Shown piece by piece: positions 54,101-64,000 of a stretch of DNA of 64,000 nt. Positions within the stretch are counted from its first letter, which is position 1. Each line of letters opens with the position of its first letter. Both the position numbers and the translations under genes were made by a program. Origin of the DNA: Tubiluchus corallicola (taxonomy: Eukaryota; Priapulida; Priapulimorpha; Priapulimorphida; Tubiluchidae); NCBI GenBank assembly GCA_030141605.1, contig JAQGDQ010000050.1, positions 447,971-511,970 of the forward strand. Reading direction: 5' to 3'. A model generated the notes under the pieces. It was not told the origin of the DNA. It was given only the letters and a program-made list of their open reading frames with translations, and made no database searches.

Positions 54101-55137
54101 TTAAAATCAAAATTCATTATATTTTTGCCCATTACCCTACAACGTTCTCGTCGAAGCCTTTCATTTGATACTACGAGCTACTCTTCTTGGACACTGGACA
54201 AATGTATGCGCCCGAACCACCCCTTTTTGGCTTTTGGCACTAGCAAACAATTTTGAGTTTCCTGTAAATTTCCTAAACCGTCACAAGTTTTTAAGTGACA
54301 TATTAAAAATGGGAAATATGAAAAATCTTGAACTTCAAATAAGTTACAAAAAAGCAAAATTCAGGACGGGAAAATTTGTAACAGACAGAGGCCCATAATA
54401 ACAGATTGTAGTAGTGCTGAAAAACATATAATACAGCTTCCCTTGAGCGTTACAAACTTTCTTTGCCATGTAAATGTGAAAAAGTATCGAATATCAAGTG
54501 ATTTGGAACAAACGGCAAAATCTGGAGGATGTAACGGTGAATGATTCATACCAACAGATAGAAGAGATGCTGGAGAAAACAGTATCCGTCATTCCAGGTG
54601 TAACAAACTTTCCTTTGGCAAACTAACAAACCATGTAAATGTGAATAAACCCTGACGATCATGAATATTAAACAAATTGCAAAAACTGGCCATATTTAGG
54701 GAAAGGCAGGTTTGTAAAACGCAACGGCCAATATCAACATAATTATAGCAGTAGTGCTGAAAAATATTGCTGAGACGTTACTCACGTTTTCCTGCCATTT
54801 AAACGCGAAGAATATCCCAAATATCAAAGAAACTGAAAAAAGTGGGTAAAATTCGAAGCTGGGAAAGATTGTAACGCCTTACCCAATCTTTAGGTAACTA
54901 ATAAGCTAATAAACAATGTTTGTTTTTGTTGAAAATGTACAAACATTTCTGTGGTTACACAAACTCCTTAAACAGAAATGTTCATCAAATGTGAAACACG
55001 GAGAAAACGTGGGAACGATCATGTTTAGTACGGGCAAGCACCTATATCGATAGCTTTTGATGAGGGTAGCTGAAGGTTAACTGAACAAGGTTTCCCACAC
55101 AATTGCTCATGAACTGATCTTATAACTTGAACTACCT

Positions 55138-55197
55138 ACCAACCTAACTACCAACCTACCTACCTACCTGTCTGCCTGTCTGCCTGCTTGCTTGCTG
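55138..55197. repeat. (CTAC)/(CTGC) tetranucleotide array
   Basis: 'ctacctac', then 'ctgtctgc', then 'cttgcttg'. Unit type drifts by one base across the array. Confidence 0.8.
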
Positions 55198-56294
55198 ACT
55201 AGCAAACCGAGATGAATGGAGTGTACGGGAAAGCGGTTAACTCTCCTCTGTGAGTTAACAAACGAAAAATGAAACGATTGTAGTACACGTGTAACGTAAC
55301 CGCAGAATTATCATTAATGTTTTGTAGAACAGAAATTAAAATTTTGTCATCACAGTTCAATAAAGACCCAGTTTCGAAATAAAACAGAGAACATTTAAAC
55401 ACAAAACAAACTGAAAAACAAGATATTGTACAACAGTGAAGAAACAATAGATAATAAAATCGAAACAATTGGTTAATAGAAGCAAGAAAAAGAATTGTGA
55501 AGTAAGATTTATGTCTACAGTTACGCTCGCGAACACCCTCTTCGTTCTCGCAGTGCTGCCCACGCAATGTGCGTCAATGTATGGTCGATGGTTGAAAGTC
55601 TAGTTGCGAGCCTACGCGTTAATTTTGAAGTAATATCTTTAAGCTCCTGCAATTAAAAAAATATTACGATCTGGGTCTAACTTTATTTTCCGAGTCAATA
55701 GTTTCGCCCTGTTTGAGATGCGTACAGGCTACAACATCCTGAACAAACCTTACCTGAACATATCATTAGCATTTAATGATGGTACAGATGTTTATCCTAT
55801 ACTCAGGATGTTTTAGCTAAACATACCTTAAAGAGGGCAAAAATATTTAAAGGTGGCAAGAAAGTATGAAGAAATCCAGACGATACTTTAGGAAAATCCC
55901 TTTTTTTAATTTACGGCAGCTTAAAGAATTAACGTCAAAATTAACCGGTAATCTCGCCATTGATGGAATTGTATAGCTCACCCAGAACTAATTAGTGACA
56001 GATTTTAACAAAGTCTGTTGATTGCTTTTTGCCGCAGCTAATTGTAGTGTGAACTCTTCACTTACCATTTAATTTGCTCGCTATACTATCGTGAAATTGT
56101 GTTTTATTTGCATTTACACCTGCACTCGACGCAGTTAACCGTTTGATTAGTGACAACGTAAAACTGCTCGGTAAGCATTTAAATTCGTATCAAAATGGCA
56201 CGGTATAAGTGGCAATAACTCTGGACTTCAGTGCAAGGTTGATCGAACAGGAAAAATATATTAAATTTTAAAATATGGTTATTATAATGTAATT

Positions 56295-56507
56295 TCAAGA
56301 TTATTATTAATGATGGTACAAACCCACAATTAATTAAATTTTGATACAAACCTGAAAGACAGGAAAAGGCGAAAAAGTTGCAATACAGCCTGGATTTGAA
56401 CAACGGTCCTTCTGCTTAGAAGGCAGACGTCTTAGACCACTAGGCCAAATTAATTATTCAAAATTTAATTAATCGTGGACTTGATCAGTCATTAATAATA
56501 ATCTTGA
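56295..56507 (-). mobile_element. Foldback element with a tRNA-like centre
   Basis: Arms of about 53 bp (56295-56347 and 56454-56507) are imperfect reverse complements ('caagattattattaatga', 'attaattaaattttga'). Between them the minus strand has a Pol III A box 'TGGCCTAGTGG' (56447-56437), an anticodon-like stem-loop with loop CTTCTAA (56426-56412, Arg-UCU if real), a B box 'GTTCAAATCC' (56401-56392) and a T5 run (56376-56372). Acceptor and T stems do not pair well, so it is not a working tRNA gene. It may be a tRNA-derived SINE caught in a foldback. A partly similar foldback sequence occurs at about 38240-38375. Confidence 0.6.
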
Positions 56508-56839
56508 GATTAAGATTTAATAAAATACATACGGAAATTTCGAACTCTAAATTAATCGAAATAATCGATCAAATTAATCAAAATCACTCAAGTGTGAGTG
56601 ACATTCAGTAAAGGTCTACACTAGTCCTATCATGCCTGCAGGCCCTATAGCCTACAAAGGTCTAAATCTTGTGGCACTGTTGTTGAAATTCATCCTTGCA
56701 CTACTCAAAACTAGAACGCCTCCTGCCCAGATTGCACCAGTTGTGACAGTCCTATCAAGTGTCTATCAAACATTGTGTCACACAGCAGTCGCCTACAAAG
56801 GGTTGCCACACTATGACCGTTTTTCCGCAAATGTATATG

Positions 56840-57330
56840 GCGAAATGATGCACTGGCGAAGTGTAGCGTTGTTTCGATATCTATTGTACTATTTGAAACC
56901 ACAACTGGCAAAAAATAGACTGAAGAAATGATGCATTGGCGAAGTGTACTACTCAAATACTATTCAAATACTTACTGCAGTATTTCTAACTATAACTGTC
57001 GAAATGATGCACTGGCGAGGTATAGTACTATTTAGATACTTACTACACTATTTCTTACTGGCGAAACGATACACTGGCGGAATAATGCATTAGCGATGTG
57101 TACTGCTGTTTAAATGTATATTACACTATTCCTAATGTAAACCGGAGAACTGTGCCACTATGTAAATTTGTTGGCCTATTGTATTATTTCTAATAATTAC
57201 TGGCGAAGTGATGTGCTGGCGAAAAGATAGACTGGCGAAACGATAGACTTGCGAAAAGATAGACTGGCGAAATTATAAACTGGCGAAAAGATAGACTGGC
57301 GAAACGATAGTCTGGCGATATGTAGCTCTG
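56840..57330. repeat. 'TGGCGAA' repeat block: diverged 75-125-bp units plus a 16-bp array
   Basis: Units beginning 'gaaatgatgcactggcgaag' occur near 56840, 56925, 57000, 57078 and 57204. From 57218 to 57320 there are about seven 16-bp copies of 'actggcgaaaagatag'. Flanking 'gcctacaaaggt' also repeats (56650, 56790). The 22-base identity with 20521-20542 shows a dispersed family. The plus-strand ORF 56632-56931 runs across repeat copies and is not convincing as a gene. Confidence 0.8.
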
Positions 57331-57742
57331 GCGAAGTGGGTTATTAACTTTTCAATGAGTTCCATAAACCTGTGTCACTATTTTACAAGTATGCACTGCT
57401 ACTATCATAAGCTAACAGTTTATGATGCGATTAGGAAGTAGCAGCCAAGATCTTGTCGTCAAGTAAAGTGTTCTTCTTGTTAGAGATTATAGCTGAAATA
57501 TTAAATTCTTCGTTTTCATTAACATAGGCGCAGTATTCACACATATGCAGCTCAGACAAATACAGTGCTGAACAGCTAAAGTATTATTACAGTAAAGCAT
57601 ACTATAAGTATATCTTCACTAGTATATTAGTAGTATACTAAAGAATATCTTTTGCGTTTTCTCAAAATCACCATAGTCCTTCTATGAACTGAAAAATTAA
57701 CTACTCATTACCTCTTCGTGATGTTCTTTTAACGTACTTTAC

Positions 57743-57916
57743 TTAAAATTCTGAGGCGGTTTTAGAGAGTCGTATGTAGCAGTTAACGAGTACCAAGGGA
57801 ATAGCCTTTGCCAACTGCGCTGCTTTTAACTCCGCAGCATATACATTATTCAAGACACTTTGGTCTTCCCGAATAATTGCATCCTCAACAGTTAATATTC
57901 CTCCTGCTAAATCACA
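57743..57916 (-). other. Unidentified open frame, possible exon or relic
   Basis: Minus-strand frame without ATG: 'CDLAGGILTVEDAIIREDQS', 'VLNNVYAAELKAAQLAKAIP', 'LVLVNCYIRLSKTASEF', then TAA. The amphipathic, Ala/Leu/Glu-rich composition is more protein-like than the surrounding translations. I do not recognise the family. It directly follows another such frame in a different phase. Confidence 0.3.
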
Positions 57917-57942
57917 TTAACTTTGCTACTGGTAATGCTCAT

Positions 57943-58119
57943 TTATTCTACAAATGGTGCTTGTCCCATAAAAGCTAAATTTAAGACTGTTTGTTCATCA
58001 AATAGATCTTCAAGTGGCGCCACACTGGCTTGGATGTAGGCCTCACTTCCCGCCAAAATACCTTGAGAGTATTTAAAAAGGAAGTTCTGCACATCCACTT
58101 TATTCTCCAAACTATCCAT
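57943..58119 (-). other. Unidentified 58-codon open frame
   Basis: ATG at 58119: 'MDSLENKVDVQNFLFKYSQG', 'ILAGSEAYIQASVAPLEDLF', 'DEQTVLNLAFMGQAPFVE', then TAA. Composition is protein-like with no low-complexity runs. It and the frame at 57916-57743 could be one broken coding sequence, for example of a captured gene or element. No domain recognised. The longer ORF 58226-57981 in another frame looks like its shadow. Confidence 0.35.
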
Positions 58120-60539
58120 AAAAGTGGTATTACTACAAAATTATGAAGGTAATTTATCGTTGAAGCATACTGTTTATTTTCCCCCAGAAAGTATGATGCG
58201 AAATCCTGCAATGATTGTGTCATCATTAATAATAATTAGCATAACAACCAAGTTATTGATTGAATTATAAAACGAAAACAAGTATTATAAATAGTTCAGT
58301 TGCCCTTTAAACCCAAGGTTTAGGAATTTAAGTTCTGCCGTTGGTTTCTAGCATTAAATTTTGTGCGTGATATGAAACCGTCTGATCAACTTGTGAATGT
58401 GGAGAGGTGATGAGCCAGAAAACTTGTCCACGATACAGGTGTATAAGGTAGAAAACGGTTGAGCTTCGGTGTTGGACCTGAAAACGTTAAGTAGGTCAGA
58501 CTTTTTGTAATGGCAGTTTTGCTGAACTTCTGAATGAAAATTACTGCTTTACCATTTTACTACTTTTGATTGCCGCCGTCATAGTTGATGAGTGATAGTT
58601 GGACAGTTAACGGAATCCCAAGCAGCCGATGTTATGGTGATAGTACTTGTGGCTATGATGACTACCTGTGAGCGATAGACGAGAAAGACAGGACCGTCCA
58701 GTGCAGTTCTCTTGTTTTTGGGGAGAGCAAGTGGTGTCTAGAGCTTTCAACTATACCACGGGTTCCCAATCTGCAAGTGACTTACACTTTGCCTTACTAT
58801 GCTGGTGTCGTGGGGTACGGATGGACTAATGGTATTCACAATTGATAGACGTTCGATATAAACATTATCCTACACGAGTTGAGGTCATGCCAGACGTTGA
58901 AATTATGCCTGAAGTTTAGTCCCGAAATGTTTTTTGGATGCTGCAGAGTTGCACGTGACGTCACAGCCCTGAATGCTACTCTTAACCAGTTATTTCGCTT
59001 GGTCCCCAGGGGTGGCTGGTTGTTAGGATTAGCCCTTAGATGAATATTCTATACAGCTAGTTTAGTTATGTTCCAATGGAAATATTGCCAAGTCGTTATA
59101 ATACGTTTAATTACAAACACTGTTCATTTTTGGTGCTATTGCTTAATTTTGCTCATAATTTTGCACAATAACTTTTTCTGATATTTTTGCCAATATCTTG
59201 TTTTGATATATTGTACTTTAATGACGTACTTCATCATTACGCATTTCGTGCCTAGTGTTTCGTTATTAAATTTAATTACGGTATACTATAATTATTATTG
59301 TTGCATCATTGTCATGTTGTATTTAACTCAATTAACAGACAAGCGCTCATACAGAATTCCACAAGACCAATACCATCTTGCAGTGGTAGCGCCCCCCCCC
59401 CCGTAGACCACCAATGCTGCGAAGCCACTATCTGGAGTTTGTGGGTAGATCCCTCTTTAAAGTAAAATTTCATGTAAACTTTTTGCTTGGCCAAGAAATC
59501 TCCAGTGACTACCCTACATCTAGTCAGGCCTGCCCCATTTGCACTAGTCGTAAAAATCGTACCAATTTCCCAGTGAGTGTTCTAGTTTCTTTCCTACCTC
59601 TTTTCTCTTTTCTTACATATGATGTCCATTGGCTGCTGATGCAGCGCTTTATTTGATCACCCCGAGATTTGCAAAGTGGTACAATAAAGCAATGAAAAGA
59701 GTTGCAAGTACACCTCGTGCTTCTGGGCGTCAAAAACAGCGTTAACAATATTATTTCCATCGACGTTGAAAAAAATGAAAACGCTAATGTTTCTTGAGCA
59801 TATTGCTACAAACTAAATTGTAACTGTCGTGCCAAAGGTGTTGGTTTCAACAAAAATACATTCATACAAAAATGATTGTTGTCTTGCAGTTTTGGTTGTT
59901 CAGTAACGCATCTCAGAATATTACCTGAGACAAACCCGCCCTGCCACGACAAAAAGCATTACTAGGCCCTATATTAAATGCTGGATGTTGGCTGCAGAAT
60001 GGCAAACCTGCAGTTACTGCATAAAAAGTGCTCATCGATCTGCTATTCAATATCGCTTGCGTGTTCATTCAATATAGCCCCTACAGGCCAAACATAAAAT
60101 ATACTTATATGATTAGGTCTAATGACCTTTCTAGTCCATTACATTTCTCCTCGTCACGAACATTCATCATAGTTTGCTGCTTGCCCACAGAAATTAATCA
60201 CCCATGACCGATCAAACTGCGTTTATGGCGTTTAGCAACACGTCAGGCGCTAAATAGCTGCAATAGGTTCTCTTGATTCCTTTACCAGCTAAGTGAGCTA
60301 AAGATGAAGCAAAGCTTTCAAATTCTGATAACACTGCGTCTTAATGAGATGTTTTTGAAGCAACGCGAGAACCACTGCACCCTGGGATCTGGCAGAAAAT
60401 GTTGTCCACACTTACTGTCCATAAAATAATATATCTCGTGCCTATTCAAATCGCAAATACAGTAGCAACGAGATAGCTTGGAAAGCTGCTGGACGAATTC
60501 ATTGGTATCGTGATAGAACAAGATTTTTTGTTTTAAAAC

Positions 60540-61090
60540 CTGTTAAGATTCATTATGTAATAGAAGGCGCAATATGTAACAGTGTAGCATTATGTAACAA
60601 ATCACAAAATTTGTCATTTGTGTAGCAAATTTTGTATCATTATGTAACAGTCATTATGCAACCATTTTTGCGTTATTACGTAACAAACTTTATTTAACAA
60701 AATTAGTACATTAACTAACAAACTAATGAAAGGTTGATCGTGGTCTGTGGATAGACCTTCATGTGTTTTGCTGTTTGCTTCATTTATGGAGCATGATCGA
60801 TTGGTCATGGGAGATCAATTTCTCTCTGGATTCTGGTATGTCTGAGATGTAATCAATCAATGGTCTGGTCTTTTTTGTTAATCAAGTCTTCAGAGGTCTG
60901 GTCTTGGTCTTTGGGTTCTGGTCTGCTTGAGATATGATCTGTCAGTGGCCTGGTCTGGTCTGTGGCTGGTTTGTCTGAAATCTGGTTTTTAAAAGTCTGA
61001 TCACAGACAGCTCAACCACAAACCAAATCTCTGAAAACGAGACCGTAGACAGACTTCTAATAAAACAAAACTCTGAGTATCAGACCACCT
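60540..61090. repeat. Repeat-like region: 'TATGTAAC' copies and inverted 'GGTCTG' motifs
   Basis: 'tatgtaac' or close variants recur about six times at 60550-60690. At 60850-60990 'ggtctggtctg' motifs recur on the plus strand, and at 60995-61085 'cagac/cacaga' motifs recur in inverse, giving loose dyad symmetry about 60995. Overlaps no exon. Confidence 0.5.
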
Positions 61091-61204
61091 GAACAAAAAC
61101 ATAAGCGTACACAAAGCTATGAATAAGTTATACACAAAATATACCATGAAATACAAAATATACAATAGAAGAGAATAACAACGTATATTATGAAACAATC
61201 TTAC

Positions 61205-61347
61205 CCGTAATAGTCTACAGCTTTTAGCAGAGACAATCTAACATCGTCGGGTAATTCCCCTTTTACATCATTACTGTTGTCTTTCATGACTTGAGATTGG
61301 CAAGGATTTTCAGATTTCATACCGTCCACGTTATCGTGCAGTTTGTT
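61205..61347 (-). CDS. GPSM2: LGN-like TPR protein, linker exon 'ELPDDVR'
   Basis: Acceptor 'gttaatcttacag', donor 'acgg|gtaaga'. Phase 0 in, phase 2 out, 47 codons. The first part is polar ('NKLHDNVDGMKSENPCQSQV'); the end reads 'KGELPDDVRLSLLKAVDYY', matching the stretch in LGN/GPSM proteins that joins the YNLGNVYHAKGK repeat to the next TPR ('GEFP-[DE]-[DE]-V-R..L..AV..Y'). It is the most upstream exon visible. The N-terminal TPRs and start codon must lie past 64000. Confidence 0.88.
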
Positions 61348-62010
61348 CTGTAAGATTAACCGTCAATCAGTTAAACATTTTCACTCTCCAATAAAGTAGT
61401 TTGAATCCGGAGGGCGAGTTTCTAGTAGAAGTCAATGCTGGACAAGTTGAAGCAGAATTACTAACAGTAATAGTCTGTAGCTTGTAAAGGATTTCAGATA
61501 TTTTCCTTGGGAATTCAGCGTGTTAAATTGTTCACTGGTTCAATTAAAAACTGATTTGAGGCGTAACAGCCGATTCGACACCAGTATGAAAAAGGTTTGT
61601 GGTTACTCCAGTGCTGACACTTGGAGTATTTGTAGTAAAGAATGAAGCATTTATAATCTTACTATAAGTAGATTATAAGCTATTATAGGTTATTTGGAGA
61701 GACCAAAGATTTAAAACTATGTCGCTTTGTGTTTTATATTTTGAGGGTAATAATGATATAAACAGTGGATTTCTACTTAATGGATTTCTACTTAACTACT
61801 AAGTTCTCGCTCTCTTATAATAAATGTATTTCAGTGAAAACACAGCAAATAGGAAAAGCACTACGAAGCCGTAGGGAGATGGTATTTTAAAAGCTTCGCA
61901 TCACTTCAATTACAGAGCAGTGGAGGGCACTAATGACAAATAACATTTGCGCAGATCAATTTGTTACTGTTTGAAGATGGGAGACACGACGTGGGACGCT
62001 CCCGCTTGCT
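61348..62010. other. Presumed intron, nothing seen
   Basis: AT-rich. No exon encoding the expected upstream repeat (YNLGNVYHAKG-type) was found here or further right. Confidence 0.4.
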
Positions 62011-62022
62011 CGATTTCCCCCA

Positions 62023-62290
62023 TGTACCGCCTCCCTGTGTGCCGCTTCGCCGCGTACCGCCTCGTTATGTACCCCGATACCACGTTCCGCCTTGGCACGG
62101 GTCACCTTGCTGTGTACCGTATCACTATGCGCCCCCTCACTGTCACATGGCACTGGATTACATGGCTAGATGCTCAATGGCACGTGACGAAGCCGTACTC
62201 AGCGAGACGGTACAAGGTGACTGAGGCCTGTACTATCAAATTGAGATTGGCTGTCAACGGAACAAGGAGGCGGTACGCAGTGATACTGAG
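62023..62290. repeat. GC-rich 15-bp minisatellite with inverted copies
   Basis: Eight or so diverged copies of 'tgtaccgcctcactg' (62023-62147). Downstream, inverted motifs 'gagacggtac' (about 62202) and 'gaggcggtacgcagtgatac' (about 62267) pair with the array. GC content is well above the surroundings. The overlapping ORF 61947-62324 carries a 5-residue repeat from this array. Confidence 0.75.
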
Positions 62291-62814
62291 TAGTGATAGT
62301 GCGAATGTTCCATGTAGTATCTGATTTCGAAGTTGGCACTAAGATATTGCCCATTATCATATAATGCAGAATTTTTGTAACCGAGTGGTTTTATAATGCA
62401 TTAAAGCAGCTGTACAGTGAATTCTATGAAAATTGTGAATGCTACTGGCGTCCTTCTCCAACAAATAAGAAGATCTCCCAACTCGTTAGCGATGCCAATA
62501 TTAGGTATTCAGCTAGCATATCGATTTTGCATCTCAGTTTAGCCTCTATAAGTACGAGATAATCACTTAATTTGCCAATTTTGCGTTCCAAAGCTTCCGT
62601 GCAGCTCCGCCCACAAAAAACAGCCAAAGACAAAAGATGAGAGAGAGGATAGAAACCCGAGGGAAGAAAAAACTTTAGATGACAGAGAGAATGTAAACTA
62701 GTCATAAAGTTTTCTTTAAAGTGTTGTAAAATAAGACGAGCTAAAAAGTTTAAAGGCAAAAGCATAAAGCAAAATGTAACTGAAGCGGTTTTACATCAAC
62801 ATTAAAACTTTTTA

Positions 62815-63100
62815 ATTGTCGTAAGGATGCAACATAGTATCTGAAAGAGTGCAAGCTTTATAATTACCATGCAAGTTATAATGTGTTACTTAAAAGAAAC
62901 AAAGTTTGAGCTCATCCCATGGATAGCTTTAAAATAATCAGCAGCTGTATGTCGTTGTCTAGATAGCTCGAGAGATGATGCACTTGCCTTATACAGAAGG
63001 TTCTCATAGTTTGATGGGAAGGTTTGAAAGTCTAACACTAAACCACGCTCATGTATTTTTTCGAGTTAATGGGATTTGTTTTGCAATTGGGCAGTAGTTG
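62815..63100 (-). pseudogene. Non-LTR reverse transcriptase C-terminal fragment (jockey-like)
   Basis: The minus strand reads 'FASFYFNYCPIAKQIP', a frame change, then 'KIHERGLVLDFQTFPSNYEN', 'LLYKASASSLELSRQRHTAA', 'DYFKAIHGMSSNFVSFK', then a stop, and 'YNLHGNYKACTL'. This is the conserved 'NYCPlvW..KlekIheRaLr..y.d..s.YeeLL..a...sle..R.R..A.e.FK..hgmsP.f' tail of non-LTR ORF2. At least one frameshift and one stop; no RT core or element end nearby. Confidence 0.75.
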
Positions 63101-63560
63101 AAGTAAAAACTAGCAAATGGAGGACTTAAAGATAATCTTGCGAATACGTATTTTGGTCAAGGTAATGGCCTGTTCTGTTTAAAACATTTACTTGGTGGCC
63201 AGCTTTTTAACAAGTGTTCGTAAAATGACTGCTAAAGTTTAGACTGCTGTCTATATCAATGCCAAACAAAGTAACATTTGGTGATGTAAATGAAAATCTC
63301 CGATATCTCTACTAAAATTACTTTTTATCCTGCTCATTGCTATTTATCAACATAGTCTGAAAGTTGTCTCCATCTATGCCCATCTCATTGTTTTTACACA
63401 AGTTTATTGCATTGATTGATTTCTAACTTAGGACAGTTTTAATTTCATCATTTCTTGCTAAAACACACTGAAAAAGACAGGATGTTATTATTTGCATAAT
63501 TTATTAACTTTGCTTTTTTGATGAACATGAATAAGCCACTAGTTTCTACGCAAAAATACT
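63101..63560. other. No gene seen
   Basis: AT-rich flank of the retroelement fragment. Confidence 0.35.
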
Positions 63561-63566
63561 GAAAAC

Positions 63567-63593
63567 ACACACGCACGCACGCACGCACACACA

Positions 63594-63626
<33 letters not shown>

Positions 63627-63630
63627 GGGG
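63567..63630. repeat. (CACG)(CA)n(GA)n microsatellite
   Basis: ACGC units, CA array and GA array in series, ending in a G run. Confidence 0.9.
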
Positions 63631-64000
63631 GCCGAGAAAATACATGTTAACTCCTGATTAGTTGAGACCACTACATTTACGGTAAAACTACAGTTCCACT
63701 AATTTAGCTTTATAACCGTCACCTCACGATGGTATCCCCTAGTGTCTAACAACCTATAACAGCGTCACTGACACCGAGCGTAATAAAAGTAAATCGATTG
63801 TGTAATATTCCTGCAGCAATAGCTGTATTTATTTAGTGCATCACTATTTACCACTCGCACGTGTACTTAATGGATTCAACAAATACTATTGGCTTCATCA
63901 GGTCGAGGTATATATACAGCAACAAGCCGTTAATGTACCATTTCAAGCAGCTATTGTAACATCACAGCATTTTTTATACTGTACGTTTGGCACTGTAAGC

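Larger units (their letters stand above)
53497..61204 (-). other. Intron of the LGN-like gene (7708 bp)
   Basis: GT..AG borders. Contains microsatellites near 53.7-54.1 and 55.1 kb, the foldback with a tRNA-like centre (56.3-56.5 kb), the TGGCGAA repeat block (56.8-57.3 kb), two unexplained minus-strand open frames (57.74-58.12 kb) and repeat-like sequence at 60.5-61.1 kb. 58.2-60.5 kb shows nothing I can support. Confidence 0.6.

Noticed and set aside
61947-62324. Plus-strand 125-residue ORF with periodic Tyr-Arg
   Set aside because: Periodicity is that of the 15-bp minisatellite.
62442-62765. Minus-strand 107-residue ORF
   Set aside because: No recognisable family; partly low complexity; the upstream RT relic ends before it.

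Overview
This is eukaryotic, animal-type DNA. It is AT-rich, has no long open frames outside microsatellites, and carries abundant di-, tri- and tetranucleotide arrays, decayed non-LTR retrotransposons, foldback elements and small exons with consensus GT..AG borders. The species cannot be read from the sequence. Gene content and repeat style fit an aquatic invertebrate with long introns. No prokaryotic features, CRISPR arrays, rRNA or intact tRNA genes were seen.

The main gene is on the minus strand and is not visible as one ORF. Six exons (61347-61205, 53496-53373, 45647-45532, 44941-44781, 41750-41647, 39476-39388) encode a continuous run of tetratricopeptide repeats of the LGN/Pins/GPSM type. 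All five junctions agree in reading phase. The peptide follows the order of the LGN TPR domain: the 'ELPDDVR..LKAVDYY' linker, then 'AQGRACGNLGNTHYLLGNF', 'AEHRAHNNLGN..FLGEF..AAEHY', 'EAQACYCLGNA' and 'GRASWSL'. The 5' exons lie beyond position 64000. A short phase-compatible exon (17447-17380) and a doubtful, partly frame-broken region near 15.0-14.5 kb may hold the C-terminal linker and GoLoco part. Proteins of this family link Galpha-i to NuMA/Mud at the cell cortex and orient the spindle.

Region by region: 1-4.6 kb has no gene, a compound microsatellite and an inverted repeat. 4.63-5.35 kb is a broken carbohydrate sulfotransferase (HNK-1/chondroitin family). 5.35-14.4 kb is microsatellite-rich, including a 500-bp trinucleotide/hexanucleotide block, plus an inverted repeat at 12.7-13.0 kb. 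14.5-17.45 kb holds the possible 3' end of the LGN-like gene. 17.45-39.39 kb would be one 22-kb intron holding simple repeats, a 35-bp minisatellite, a MITE-like foldback and two reverse-transcriptase fragments. 39.4-61.35 kb holds the firm exons, with introns carrying a 5'-truncated retrotransposon flanked by a 12-bp target-site duplication, a second retroelement whose 5' part is inverted, a foldback with a tRNA-like loop, and a 'TGGCGAA' repeat block. 61.35-64 kb has a GC-rich 15-bp minisatellite and another retroelement fragment.

Most of the window is therefore the intronic space of one conserved gene, colonised by mobile and simple repeats. No new multi-gene system is evident. The most interesting items are the hidden gene itself, the inverted retroelement, and the small unclassified foldback families.
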